From Desulfuromonas sp. (GTDB taxonomy: Bacteria; Desulfobacterota; Desulfuromonadia; Desulfuromonadales; Geothermobacteraceae), in assembly GCA_002868905.1 (NCBI GenBank), contig PKUA01000028.1, positions 1 through 64,000 on the forward strand: a stretch of DNA of 64,000 nt, written 5' to 3'. Below, in pieces: positions 54,406 to 63,172 of this stretch (positions are counted from its first letter, which is position 1; every line of letters begins with the position of its first letter). The position numbers were made by a program, and so were the translations under genes. The notes beneath the pieces were generated by a model. It saw only the letters and a program-made list of their open reading frames with translations. It did not search any database and was not told where the DNA came from.

Positions 54406-56049
54406 TTAACAGGCGTACTGAATCTGCAGCTTATCGGCAACCGCATGATCCGTGGCAATCAGGGCATCCGAACGCCCGACCGGCAGGGAGCTGTTGCCGA
54501 TCGGAGCCAGCAGCTTCTTGAATTCCTGATCCATGGCCAGGAAGTAATTGACGATATTCTGGGCCACCCTGTCGACATCGAGACGATGGACCAGCGGCCC
54601 TTCCTGAGTGGTGATGCCGACCGGGCAGAGCCCTGTGTTACAGGCGTTGCAGCGACCCTGGTCGTTGCCGACGCACCCGGCCATCTGCAGGATCAGTTTC
54701 CCGGTGAAGACCCCGTTGGCACCAAGGGCCATCATCTTGAACGCGTCGGCCGCCAGGTCCCCGGTCTTACCGAGGCCACCGGCCGCCCAGAGCGGAATCT
54801 GCCCCTGTCGCCCCTGGGCCACAGCCGCCAGGTAGCAGTCACGCAGCTTGGAGACGATCGGGTGCCCGGTATGGTCGAGGGAGACCTCGTGGGCCGCTCC
54901 GGTGCCGCCGTCTATGCCGTCGAGGAAAAAACCGCCGACGATGTTGTACGGGTCGCGAACCAGGTTGTTGAACACTGATACCGACGTCGCCGAAGCGGCG
55001 ACCTTGATCGCCACCGGCACGCGGAACTTGAACGCGGCATTAAAGGAGAGGAACATCTTCTGCACACTCTCCTCGATGGAGTAAAGCCCCTGGTGGTTCG
55101 GCGGCGAGAGCAGGTCAGCCTTCGGCACGCCGCGGATCGCCTGGATATGCTCGGCGACCTTGTTTGCCTGCAGCAGGCCGCCATCGCCGGGCTTCGCTCC
55201 CTGGCCGATCTTGATCAGCACGCCGGCCGGGTCTTCCACCATGTGCGGCATCGCCTTGGCGATCCGGTTCCAGCCGAAGTGCCCCGAAGCAATCTGCAGG
55301 ATCATGTACTTGAGATACCTGCTTTTGAGCAACCGCACCGGAACGCCACCCTCGCCGGAGCACATCCGCACCGGCAGACCGCACTCCTCGTTGAGGTAGG
55401 CGACCGCCATGGCGACCGCTTCCCACATCCGCCAGGAGAGGGCTCCGATCGACATGTCACCGACGATGACCGGGTAAATCCAATGAACCGGCGGCGTTTT
55501 CTCCTGTGACTGCAGCAAACCCTCAGGGCCGACCCCGAGGGGAAGTTTCTTCGGCGGGAGAATCCGGCCGAACGGCGCGAGCAGGTCGAAGGTATGACGC
55601 TGAGCATCGAGGCTCGGGTCGGTCATCTGGGAAATTCGCCCGACCCGGATCTTGTCGAGGGTCCGCTGTGCCCCCTCGAGATTCTTCCGCCCGCCACGTT
55701 TGATCGAATCCCCACCGAGACAGCGGGTCACCACCGGGTGCCGGTTGTCCGGGTTGCGCAGCGGCCCGATAGCGTCATTCGGGCAGACTTTTTCACAGAT
55801 GCCGCAACCGCGGCAGTAGTTCTTGATGGAGCGCGCCTGGCGAATCACCGGCACCGCCGAGAAGCGGGCCTTCGGCTCCGGGAACTCGCTTTCCGAGAAA
55901 ACCATGCGGCGCCGTTCGACCTTCGCCTCGATCGCCCTGAACGAGCAGGCCGAGACACAGGAACCGCACAGGGTACAGCGACTGGCGTCGTAGCGGATCT
56001 TCCAGGGGAGATCGTTCGGGGTGACGTTCTGAACTCTCATTGTTTCCAT
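54406..56049 (-). CDS. gltB: Glutamate synthase FMN-domain subunit with N-terminal ferredoxin motifs
   Basis: 547 aa. Two 4Fe-4S motifs at the N-terminus (CTLCGSCVSACSF, about 25-37; CRGCGICEKVCPND, about 79-92) precede the GOGAT FMN domain: VGDMSIGALSWRMWEA, VRMCSGEGGVPVRL, IKIGQGAKPGDGG, GVPKADLLSPPNHQGLYSIE, DGIDGGTGAAHEVSLDHTG, and the 3Fe-4S Cys region CNACNTGLCPVGITTQ. This is the archaeal-type split GltB. It makes glutamate from 2-oxoglutarate and ammonia released by the amidotransferase subunit. GGAGG before the ATG; overlaps the amidotransferase stop by 13 bp. Confidence 0.93.
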   Translation of the reverse strand: METMRVQNVTPNDLPWKIRYDASRCTLCGSCVSACSFRAIEAKVERRRMVFSESEFPEPKARFSAVPVIRQARSIKNYCRGCGICEKVCPNDAIGPLRNPDNRHPVVTRCLGGDSIKRGGRKNLEGAQRTLDKIRVGRISQMTDPSLDAQRHTFDLLAPFGRILPPKKLPLGVGPEGLLQSQEKTPPVHWIYPVIVGDMSIGALSWRMWEAVAMAVAYLNEECGLPVRMCSGEGGVPVRLLKSRYLKYMILQIASGHFGWNRIAKAMPHMVEDPAGVLIKIGQGAKPGDGGLLQANKVAEHIQAIRGVPKADLLSPPNHQGLYSIEESVQKMFLSFNAAFKFRVPVAIKVAASATSVSVFNNLVRDPYNIVGGFFLDGIDGGTGAAHEVSLDHTGHPIVSKLRDCYLAAVAQGRQGQIPLWAAGGLGKTGDLAADAFKMMALGANGVFTGKLILQMAGCVGNDQGRCNACNTGLCPVGITTQEGPLVHRLDVDRVAQNIVNYFLAMDQEFKKLLAPIGNSSLPVGRSDALIATDHAVADKLQIQYAC

Positions 56050-57143
56050 CGCTGCACCTCCAGTTCATTGGTCACGGCGACGATTTCACGTTCGTTCGGG
56101 TAAATGTCGGTCTCCCAGTCCCGCTGCGGCAACACTTCGTTGACACCGCAGACCTCGGACGAGACCACCACGGTGTCATCGGTGTGGCCGACGACCACCG
56201 GACGGAGTTTCTTGGCGTCGCAGCAGGTAAACAGGGTGTGGTCGGGCAAAACACCGATAATCGTGTTCGGCCCGTTGATTTCCAGGTGGGCCAGTGACTG
56301 GCGGATCGCCAGCAGCTGTTCCTTGTCCTCGCGCTGCCGGATATCGTCGAACGGCAGCGGGGTCACGACATGCTTGTAGTAGTGCAACGGCCAGTTCAAC
56401 TCACGATGCACGTAGTGCAGGGTATAGAGGAAACACTGCGAATCGGACTCGAAACCGATATAACCCCGGTGCAGCTTGCGCTGAAATTCGACGTTCTTCA
56501 GATAAAAGGTGTTTTCGCCGTTGGCCAGCGCGGTATACCCCTGCAGATGAAACGGGTGGGCCGCGTAACGAACGATGTCGTAGTTGGTATTCTGCCGGCA
56601 CTGGGCGGTAATCACCTTGGCGGTAAAATTCTCGTCCGGCTGCCAAAGATTGAAATAGGTGCCGATATCGCGCGGGTCACCGATCTCCTTGAGAGTGATG
56701 ACGTCGGGCCAGAAGGAATAGACGAATCCCTGCTCGTCCTCCTCCAGCAACCTGCGCAGCTTCAGGCGCATGTCGAGCAGCAGCTCCTCTTTCTCCTTCG
56801 CCTCGCCATTACGGTAATGCTTCGGAAAATCGAAGGTTTCGAAAACGTAATTCGGCATGGCGTTGATATCGAGGCCCGGCTGCGGATTGGTCTCCGGGAC
56901 CCACTGCATCACCCGTTGAAAGCCGGCCTCGTGCAGCATCTCCTCCGCCAACTTGATCCCCTCATCGGTGCACGCCATCGAGAGGGTCGGCAGATGCTTG
57001 TAATTCTCGAAGATTCCTCCAAGGTCATGCATGACCATGGCGAATCCGGAATTATCGTGTCCCTTCTGCTGGGACTGCATTAACTGCAGGGCCATGCTCG
57101 GGTGTACGTAATTCAGACTTTTAATCGCTCCTATGCGACACAT
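56037..57143 (-). CDS. Class II glutamine amidotransferase subunit (GltB N-terminal-like)
   Basis: 368 aa. It begins MCRIGAIKS, so Cys2 is the N-terminal nucleophile after Met removal, and QSQQKGHDNSGFAMVMHDLGG matches the Ntn-hydrolase glutaminase core; NTNYDIVRYAAHPFHLQG is further family sequence. Compare GlxB or the separate GATase of split glutamate synthases. It releases ammonia from glutamine for the FMN subunit encoded next, with which it overlaps. Operon: amidotransferase, gltB core, GltB-C/GltD/ferredoxin. Confidence 0.92.
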   Translation of the reverse strand: MCRIGAIKSLNYVHPSMALQLMQSQQKGHDNSGFAMVMHDLGGIFENYKHLPTLSMACTDEGIKLAEEMLHEAGFQRVMQWVPETNPQPGLDINAMPNYVFETFDFPKHYRNGEAKEKEELLLDMRLKLRRLLEEDEQGFVYSFWPDVITLKEIGDPRDIGTYFNLWQPDENFTAKVITAQCRQNTNYDIVRYAAHPFHLQGYTALANGENTFYLKNVEFQRKLHRGYIGFESDSQCFLYTLHYVHRELNWPLHYYKHVVTPLPFDDIRQREDKEQLLAIRQSLAHLEINGPNTIIGVLPDHTLFTCCDAKKLRPVVVGHTDDTVVVSSEVCGVNEVLPQRDWETDIYPNEREIVAVTNELEVQRWKQ

Positions 57144-57382
57144 CTAAACACCTCCAGCAATGTTTTATGAGTCATTGTCAAACGTCTCCGAATGGAGAGC
57201 TTAAACACTTAAGCAAAAACGAGGCCAAACCGTGCCAGACCAGTCACAATAAACAATTTCTGGATAAAGCCTTTGTTTTTAAGCAAGTTAAGTAGGGATT
57301 TTACGACGAATTCCAGGGAGATGTCTGCATGTCATGGCTGCGCCATCTGGCAAAACTACACACCTAGAGTTTTATACCTACA
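57144..57382. other. Leader region of the glutamate synthase operon
   Basis: No gene seen in about 240 bp between the amtB terminator and the amidotransferase start. No convincing -24/-12 or -35/-10 pair stands out; a TGGCAC at 57237-57232 lacks a correctly spaced GC. Confidence 0.4.
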
Positions 57383-57422
57383 CAAAAATGATGGCCGGCG
57401 CATGAACCTCGCGCCGGCCATC
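57383..57422 (-). terminator. Rho-independent terminator after amtB
   Basis: Perfect 12-bp stem GATGGCCGGCGC / GCGCCGGCCATC (57390-57422), then ATTTTTG on the minus strand. It separates amtB from the glt operon. Confidence 0.9.
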
Positions 57423-57478
57423 ATGACCGAACTTCAGCAAACCGCACTTGTTGCCGCGAGGCAGTCCTCGGTGCCGGC

Positions 57479-58747
57479 TCAGAAATTGTAACCGGTTTCC
57501 GAATGCGCCGCCTGGTCGAGGCCCATCCGTTCTTCGTCCTGCTCAACCCGCAACCCGATGGTCACCTTGAGCAGGAAAATGATACCGAGGGTTACCACGA
57601 CGGCATAAGCCCCGGCCGCGAGGACACCGACAATCTGAATCAGGAACTGGTGTCCGTTCCCGGCGATCAGACCGGTTGCGCCGACCGTGGCAAAAATACC
57701 GGTTGCGATCGCCCCCCAGGCCCCGCCGATACCGTGGACCCCGAAGGCGTCGAGGGAATCGTCATAGCCGAGCTTGTGCTTGAGCAGAACACCGCCGTAG
57801 CAGACCGGGCCGGCCGTCAAACCCATGACCAGGGCCCAGTGCGGCATGACAAAACCGGCAGCCGGAGTGATCACCACCAGACCCGCCACGATTCCCGAGG
57901 CCGCGCCGAGGGCGCTCGGCTTGCCGACATGCAGCCACTCCGCCACCATCCAGGAGAGGGCGCCGGCGGCCGCTGCCGTCTGGGTGGTGGTAAACGCCAG
58001 AGCGGCACTTGACCCTGCGGAGAGGGCGCTGCCGGCATTGAAACCGAACCAGCCAAACCAGAGCAGACCGGCGCCGAGCAGGGTCATCGGCAGATTGTGC
58101 GGGAACATCCGCTCCATCGGATAGCCCTTACGCTTGCCGAGGAACAGGGCGAGCACCAGAGCCGAGATGCCCGAGGAGAGATGCACCACAGTGCCGCCGG
58201 CGAAATCGAGGTCGCCATGCTCCAGCAACCAGCCACCCTCACCCCAAACCCAGTGACAGAGAGGATCGTAGACCAGGGTCCCCCAGAGCAGGATAAAGAT
58301 ACAGTAGGTTGAGAACTTCATTCGTTCCGCCACCGCGCCCGATATCAGGGCCGGGGTGATGATAGCGAACATCCCCTGGAACATGACGAAAACGTAAGTC
58401 GGAATGGTTCCGCTCAGGCTCTCGGGGGTGATCCCGAGCAAAAAGACATTTTCAAAGCCGCCGATAAATTTGCCGGATCCGCCAAAAGCGAGAGAGTATC
58501 CGACCACGACCCACTGTACGCCCATGATCCCCATGGCGGCGAAAGTGTGCATCGTGGTCGACAACACATTCTTGGAGCGGACCATGCCACCGTAAAACAG
58601 CGCCAATCCGGGGAGCATCGCCAGAACCAGGGCGGTGGAGATCAACATCCAGGCCGTATCGCCGGTGTCGAGAGTGTCGGCGGCAAGCAGCCGCGAGGGG
58701 AGCAACAGAAGCAGTGCGAGCAAAAATGCCGGGAAAGAACGGTTCAT
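57479..58747 (-). CDS. amtB: Ammonium transporter (AmtB)
   Basis: About 422 aa with a signal peptide (NRSFPAFLLALLLLLPSRLLAA) and 11 membrane helices. DTAWMLISTALVLAMLPGLALFYGG is the N-terminal signature; DFAGGTVVHLSSGISALVLALFLG contains the twin-His pore residue, and HGIGGAWGAIATGIFA the second. It imports ammonium; activity is usually gated by a PII protein, but no glnK is next to it here. ATG 58747 is 7 nt from GGAGG; ATG 58750 is adjacent. A sigma-54-like promoter lies about 65 bp upstream. Confidence 0.96.
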   Translation of the reverse strand: MNRSFPAFLLALLLLLPSRLLAADTLDTGDTAWMLISTALVLAMLPGLALFYGGMVRSKNVLSTTMHTFAAMGIMGVQWVVVGYSLAFGGSGKFIGGFENVFLLGITPESLSGTIPTYVFVMFQGMFAIITPALISGAVAERMKFSTYCIFILLWGTLVYDPLCHWVWGEGGWLLEHGDLDFAGGTVVHLSSGISALVLALFLGKRKGYPMERMFPHNLPMTLLGAGLLWFGWFGFNAGSALSAGSSAALAFTTTQTAAAAGALSWMVAEWLHVGKPSALGAASGIVAGLVVITPAAGFVMPHWALVMGLTAGPVCYGGVLLKHKLGYDDSLDAFGVHGIGGAWGAIATGIFATVGATGLIAGNGHQFLIQIVGVLAAGAYAVVVTLGIIFLLKVTIGLRVEQDEERMGLDQAAHSETGYNF

Positions 58748-58810
58748 CATTGAGCCTCCGCAAGACAACATTGTCTGTATTTGGGTTTACAACCTGTCCC
58801 GTCAACAAAC

Positions 58811-58826
58811 AGCAAGCAGCATGCCT
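58811..58826 (-). promoter_or_regulatory. Sigma-54 (-24/-12) promoter candidate of amtB
   Basis: On the minus strand AGGCAT-N5-TTGCT: both invariant doublets, GG and GC, are 10 nt apart, and 14-nt context differs from TGGCAC-N5-TTGCW at two positions. The distance to amtB and its nitrogen role fit NtrC/RpoN control. Confidence 0.5.
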
Positions 58827-58929
58827 AGAAGCTCACGTCTAGTATTTTCAATAAGTTACAAAGGTCTGCCCCGGGAGAGCCACCAAGCGTGCCTACTTTT
58901 TCAACAGCGGTGCCTGCTTCGCCAACAAC

Positions 58930-58957
58930 AAAGCCCCCCGGGGTCCGGAGGGCTTTG
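58930..58957 (-). terminator. Terminator-like hairpin after ilvE
   Basis: Stem AAAGCCCTCCGG / CCCGGGGGGCTTT region with GTTGTT following on the minus strand; weak T-run but strong stem. Confidence 0.6.
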
Positions 58958-58986
58958 CGTCAAACGGTGAAAAATGGCGGCGTCGA

Positions 58987-60054
58987 TCAGAGCGGGACAA
59001 TCCAGCCATGCCGGTCGGAAAGACGACCGTATTGCATTCCGGTCAACGTGTCATAAAGTTTCCGGGTGACCTCGCCCGTTGTTTTCCCGTCACCGAGCTT
59101 GGCAGTACGCCCCTGGTAGGTAAACTGTCCGACCGGAGAAACCACCACAGCGGTACCGGTTCCGAACGCTTCCTGCAGTTTGCCACTGTCAATCCCGTCG
59201 AAGATTTCGTCGACGCTCAAAGCCCGCTGTTCGATTTTTAGGCCCATCTCCTCGGCCAGGGTCAGGATGGAACGGCGGGTAATGCCATCAAGGATCGTCC
59301 CCGAGAGGGGCGAGGTGACCAGCTTGCCGTCGAAAACGAAGCACATGTTCATGCTACCGACCTCCTCGACGTAACGCTTGTCCTTGGCATCGAGCCATAG
59401 CACCTGATCGAAACCCTGCGCGGCAGCCTCTCTCGCCGCGAACAGACTTGCGGCATAATTGCCGCCGGTCTTAACCTCGCCGGTTCCCCCGTGGGCGGCC
59501 CTGACATAGTGATCCGATATCCAGATTTTAACCGGAGCGAGCCCCCCCCTGTAATAGGCTCCGACCGGGGAGAGGATAATGTAGCAGAGGTACTGATCCG
59601 CCGGACGCACACCGAGCATCGGTTCATTGGCGATCATGGTGGGACGGATATAGAGGCTCGTCCCCTCGCTGCGCGGAACCCAGGCCGCTTCCAGCTGCAC
59701 CAGTTGTTTCAACGCATCGAGAAAAAAACCTTCGTCCACCTCCGGCATACACATCCGCCGGGCGCTACGATTGAAGCGCGCGACATTATCGGCAGGGCGG
59801 AACAGAGCGACGGAACCGTCATCCCGACGAAACGCTTTCAGGCCCTCGAAAATCTCCTGGGCATAGTGCAGGACCATGGCCGCCGGATCCATGGAAAACG
59901 GCGCGTACGGCTGAATCCGGGCAGTATGCCATCCTCGGCCGCTGTCATATTCCATGACGAACATTCGATCAGTGAACCGTTTACCGAAAACCAGGTTCGA
60001 TTCGTCTTCGATGGGAGGTTTGGTTTTCTTCAGTGGAAGGATGTCGATCAACAT
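58987..60054 (-). CDS. ilvE: Branched-chain amino acid aminotransferase
   Basis: 355 aa, PLP fold type IV. YAQEIFEGLKAFRR, SLYIRPTMIANEPMLGV, the PLP Lys in EVKTGGNYAASL, and EEVGSMNMCFVFDGKLVTSPL match the larger class of IlvE. It transfers amino groups between glutamate and the keto acids of Leu, Ile and Val, so it fits the glutamate-making genes nearby. ATG start. It is divergent from the mini J-protein gene. Confidence 0.95.
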   Translation of the reverse strand: MLIDILPLKKTKPPIEDESNLVFGKRFTDRMFVMEYDSGRGWHTARIQPYAPFSMDPAAMVLHYAQEIFEGLKAFRRDDGSVALFRPADNVARFNRSARRMCMPEVDEGFFLDALKQLVQLEAAWVPRSEGTSLYIRPTMIANEPMLGVRPADQYLCYIILSPVGAYYRGGLAPVKIWISDHYVRAAHGGTGEVKTGGNYAASLFAAREAAAQGFDQVLWLDAKDKRYVEEVGSMNMCFVFDGKLVTSPLSGTILDGITRRSILTLAEEMGLKIEQRALSVDEIFDGIDSGKLQEAFGTGTAVVVSPVGQFTYQGRTAKLGDGKTTGEVTRKLYDTLTGMQYGRLSDRHGWIVPL

Positions 60055-60228
60055 GAGTTGCCTCCGAAATTGAATTCAAACCCGCCGGCCACAAGCACGG
60101 CGAAAGTTATTAATTAGCATATTTCGGTAATTTGCGGCAAGAAGAACCGGGAAACCGGTCGGCTCGGACTGGCCACCCCGGGGGAAATATGATACCCAGG
60201 GGATAGCCTTTCCACCAGGAGGACCCTC

Positions 60229-60540
60229 ATGACCTACCAGGATTTGCAGAATGCGCTTGCTACTTTCGGGCTCGGCGAGCGGGCCACCCTGCACGAGATC
60301 AAGTCACGTCACCGGCAACTGGTGAAAGAACACCACCCCGATCAAAGCCGGCAGTCCGACTCGGCCCGGATACAACAGATTAACGCCGCATGGCGAACCC
60401 TGAGCGATTATTGCCACAACTACCGCTTTGCCTTCGATGAACAGGAGTTCCTGGAACAGGTTCCCGAGGAACGGTTGCGTCGACAGTTCGCAGAGGATCC
60501 TAACTGGGGCGGCCTCTACGAAGAGGATGAACCCTCATAA
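60229..60540 (+). CDS. Mini J-domain protein
   Basis: 103 aa. Almost all of it is one J domain: KSRHRQLVKEHHPDQSRQSD has the HPD tripeptide that activates Hsp70 ATPase, followed by IQQINAAWRTLSDY. There is no Gly/Phe or zinc region; the acidic C-terminal 35 aa are unassigned. AGGAGG 5 nt before the ATG. Probably a specialised DnaK co-chaperone; partner unknown. It converges with metX, 8 bp between the stops. Confidence 0.88.
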   Translation: MTYQDLQNALATFGLGERATLHEIKSRHRQLVKEHHPDQSRQSDSARIQQINAAWRTLSDYCHNYRFAFDEQEFLEQVPEERLRRQFAEDPNWGGLYEEDEPS

Positions 60541-60548
60541 AAAGCAGG

Positions 60549-61661
60549 CTAGAGTAGTTTATCGAGAAAAGCCGACACCTTGGGGGTGAACTTCTCCGGC
60601 TCGACCAGGAAGGAGTCGTGTCCGTAGTCGGACTGAATCAGGTGGTACTCGACCGGCTTATCGAGCTGTTCGAGCACCCGGACGACCTCCTCGGTCTGAT
60701 CCGGCGGGTAGAGCCAGTCCGACGAAAAGGCAAACCAGAGAGACGGGCACTGCAGCTGCTGCATGGCTTCCTCGAGGCTTTCGAACCCCCAGGAGACATC
60801 GTAGAGATCGAGCGCCTTGGCGAGGTAGAGGAAGCTGTTGGTATCAAACTTGTCGATGAAGCTCCCGCCATTATACTCGAGGTAGCGCTCCACCTCGAAC
60901 TGACCGAAAAAATCGAACTGGCCGTCGCGGGCAGAAAATCTCCGACCGAACTTCAAATGCATCGAGGCGTCTGAGAGGAACGAGATGTGCCCGATCGCCC
61001 TCGCCAACGCAAGGCCGTCGGCCGGGGGATGCTCCGGGCGATAATTCCCCTTTTTCCAGAGCGGATCGTTGTAGATCGCCTGTCGTGCCACCGCGTTGAG
61101 GGAAATCGCCATCGGCGAGGTCCTCCCGGTCCCGGCGATCGGAATGATGGATCGAACCATCTCCGGGTAATGAATCCCCCACTCCAGTGCCTGCATCGCC
61201 CCCATGCTGCCACCGATAACGGTCAGCAGGTTGTCGATTTGCAGCCTCTCCAGCAACAGGCGCTGTGCCCGCACCATGTCACGCACCATCACCACGGGAA
61301 AATTGAGTTTGTAGCGCTTTCCGGTCCGTGGATTGATACTGGTCGGACCGGTGGACCCCTTGCACGAGCCGATGACGTTGGAACAGATGACAAAGTAGCG
61401 CTCGGTATCGAGCACCTTGCCCGGACCGATCATGCTGTCCCACCAGCCAGGCTTGCGGTCATCCGGATCATGACGACCCGCGGCGTGGGCATCGCCCGTC
61501 CAGGCATGCGCCACCAGGACCACGTTGCTCTTGTCCCGATTCAGCTCACCGTAGGTCTCGTAGGTAAGTGTGATCGGGCCGAGAACCCGCCCGCTTTCCA
61601 GGCGCAGTTCGAGATCAAATGTTGCCGATTGAGGAGTTACGATACCGACCGTCGATTCCAA
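60549..61661 (-). CDS. metX: Homoserine O-acetyltransferase
   Basis: 370 aa, alpha/beta hydrolase fold. Acyltransferase markers: [30 protein letters not shown], nucleophile Ser in [15 protein letters not shown], and C-terminal [31 protein letters not shown] with the Asp and His of the triad. It activates homoserine for methionine synthesis. Start is TTG 61661 with AAGGG 8 nt upstream. It is controlled by the SAM-I riboswitch in front of it. Confidence 0.95.
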   Translation of the reverse strand: MESTVGIVTPQSATFDLELRLESGRVLGPITLTYETYGELNRDKSNVVLVAHAWTGDAHAAGRHDPDDRKPGWWDSMIGPGKVLDTERYFVICSNVIGSCKGSTGPTSINPRTGKRYKLNFPVVMVRDMVRAQRLLLERLQIDNLLTVIGGSMGAMQALEWGIHYPEMVRSIIPIAGTGRTSPMAISLNAVARQAIYNDPLWKKGNYRPEHPPADGLALARAIGHISFLSDASMHLKFGRRFSARDGQFDFFGQFEVERYLEYNGGSFIDKFDTNSFLYLAKALDLYDVSWGFESLEEAMQQLQCPSLWFAFSSDWLYPPDQTEEVVRVLEQLDKPVEYHLIQSDYGHDSFLVEPEKFTPKVSAFLDKLL

Positions 61662-61674
61662 ACGGACACCCTTT

Positions 61675-61715
61675 CAAAAACAAAAAACCCTTCCCAAACG
61701 AGTGATGGGAAGGGG
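61675..61715 (-). terminator. Riboswitch-controlled terminator upstream of metX
   Basis: Stem CCCTTCCCA / TGGGAAGGG (61688-61696 with 61706-61714) followed on the minus strand by TTTTTTG. It is the expression platform of the SAM-I riboswitch. Confidence 0.88.
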
Positions 61716-61755
61716 CCTGAAAGATTTTGAAGCTGTGACATCTTTCGGCTCCGTC

Positions 61756-61877
61756 CTCATCTCCCCCGGGCATCTCTATGCCGGAGCCGGAATTAGCACC
61801 TGTCACCTGTCGCGAACGTCGCATCAGGTCGGTTGCTGTGGCTTCGCAGGGCCTGTCCCTCCACCACTCTTGATAAG
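61756..61877 (-). ncRNA. SAM-I (S-box) riboswitch aptamer
   Basis: On the minus strand CTTATCAAGAGTGGTGGAGG, then GACAGGCCC, GAAGCC and CAGCAACC, the classic S-box core, ending with GGTGCTAATTCC and GATGAG. P1 pairs CTTATC (61877-61872) with GATGAG (61761-61756). It reads S-adenosylmethionine and controls metX through the terminator downstream. Confidence 0.95.
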
Positions 61878-61899
61878 AACGAAATCTATGTTGGCAAGG

Positions 61900-61928
61900 A
61901 CTCTAGCGAACTGTTATCAGCTTGTCAA
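61900..61928 (-). promoter_or_regulatory. Sigma-70-like promoter of the metX riboswitch transcript
   Basis: On the minus strand TTGACA (61928-61923) and TAGAGT (61905-61900) with 17-nt spacing, about 23 bp before the aptamer. Confidence 0.75.
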
Positions 61929-61975
61929 CCGGTACCATCCCAGCGCCGGAACCCTTGCGCCTGTCCTGGCCAGGC

Positions 61976-63133
61976 TCAACCGGTATCCCGGAGCCCCTCG
62001 GACAGGTCCTCCCAGAGATCTTCGACATCTTCGATTCCGGCGGAGATTCGCAGCAGGTTCTCCCCGATCCCCATCTGCTGCTTGGTCTCGGCCGGAATGG
62101 CGGCATGGGACATCGACCAGCAGTGCGTCAGAATGGTTTCGACCCCACCGAGGCTCGGTGCGATGATCGGCAACCTGACCCGCTGCAACAAGGGGGCAAC
62201 CCCTTCTTTCTCCTTCAGGGTGAACGAAAGCACCGCACCTGATCCGGTCGCCTGGGCGAAATGGACCTTTCGACCCCGCGCTTCCGGCAACCCGGGATAG
62301 TAGACATCGGCCACCGCCGGATGATCCTTGAGTCGCCCGGCCAGCAGCTGGGCGTTTTTCTCGGCCGCCGCCAACCGCACCTGCAACGTCTTGATCCCCC
62401 GGGCGAGCAAAAAAGAATCGAACGGGCCGAGAACGGCGCCGAAACCATTCTGAAACCGCTTCAGCCGCTTGGCCAGTTCGGGGTCGGCGGTGGTGGACAA
62501 CCCGGCGAGCAGGTCGCTGTGGCCACCGAGAAACTTGGTGGCGCTGTGAATGACGACGTCCACACCGAGCTGCAACGGTCGCTGCAGCAGGGGGGTCATG
62601 AATGTATTGTCGATGAGCGTCAGCAGGCCATGGCGCTTGGCGATCTCGACCATGACGCGAATATCGGTCACCTTGAACAGGGGGTTGGACGGGGTTTCCA
62701 GCAGGATCGCCCTGGTATTCGGGCGAATGGCATCCTCGACCCGTTGCGGATCGGTCTGGTCGACCAGGGAAACCTCGATCCCCTGCTCCGGCAGTATCAT
62801 GGTCAGGTAACGATAGGTTCCACCGTAGAGGTCGTCCGGCGCGATCAGGTGATCGCCGCTGCGCAACAGGGAGAGGGCCGAGCCAATGGCAGCCATGCCG
62901 CTGGCGTAGGCGAAACCGCGAACACCCCCCTCGAGCAGGGCGATGGCATCCTCAACCTGCTGACGGCTCGGATTACCACTGCGGGCGTAATCGAAATTTC
63001 CCGGCGCCCCCCCGGAATGATGGTAGGTCGAGGCCTGGTAAATCGGGATGGCAGCCGCTCCGGTCGCCGGATCACGATCCTCTCCCTGGTGGACCAGAAC
63101 AGTTGCCTTGCGATACTGTTTCAAGCTTTTCAA
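61976..63133 (-). CDS. Cystathionine gamma-synthase / beta-lyase-type PLP enzyme
   Basis: About 385 aa, Cys/Met-metabolism PLP family. ARSGNPSRQQVEDAIALLEGG, FAYASGMAAIGSALSLL, ETPSNPLFKVTDI and the PLP Lys in VIHSATKFLGGHSD are clear. It either joins O-acetylhomoserine with cysteine or cleaves cystathionine; with metX downstream the former (metB) is likely but not proven. The start TTG 63133 has AGGAG 5 nt upstream; TTG 63148 is worse. It ends before the metX promoter, so it has a separate transcript. Confidence 0.92.
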   Translation of the reverse strand: MKSLKQYRKATVLVHQGEDRDPATGAAAIPIYQASTYHHSGGAPGNFDYARSGNPSRQQVEDAIALLEGGVRGFAYASGMAAIGSALSLLRSGDHLIAPDDLYGGTYRYLTMILPEQGIEVSLVDQTDPQRVEDAIRPNTRAILLETPSNPLFKVTDIRVMVEIAKRHGLLTLIDNTFMTPLLQRPLQLGVDVVIHSATKFLGGHSDLLAGLSTTADPELAKRLKRFQNGFGAVLGPFDSFLLARGIKTLQVRLAAAEKNAQLLAGRLKDHPAVADVYYPGLPEARGRKVHFAQATGSGAVLSFTLKEKEGVAPLLQRVRLPIIAPSLGGVETILTHCWSMSHAAIPAETKQQMGIGENLLRISAGIEDVEDLWEDLSEGLRDTG

Positions 63134-63172
63134 AATGTCTCCTGCCAATTGATGACTCGCCGTCGAAGGTGC

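Noticed and set aside
57213-57237. TGGCAC upstream of the glutamate synthase operon as a sigma-54 site
   Set aside because: The GC doublet is 9 rather than 10 nt away and the -12 block is not TTGC.
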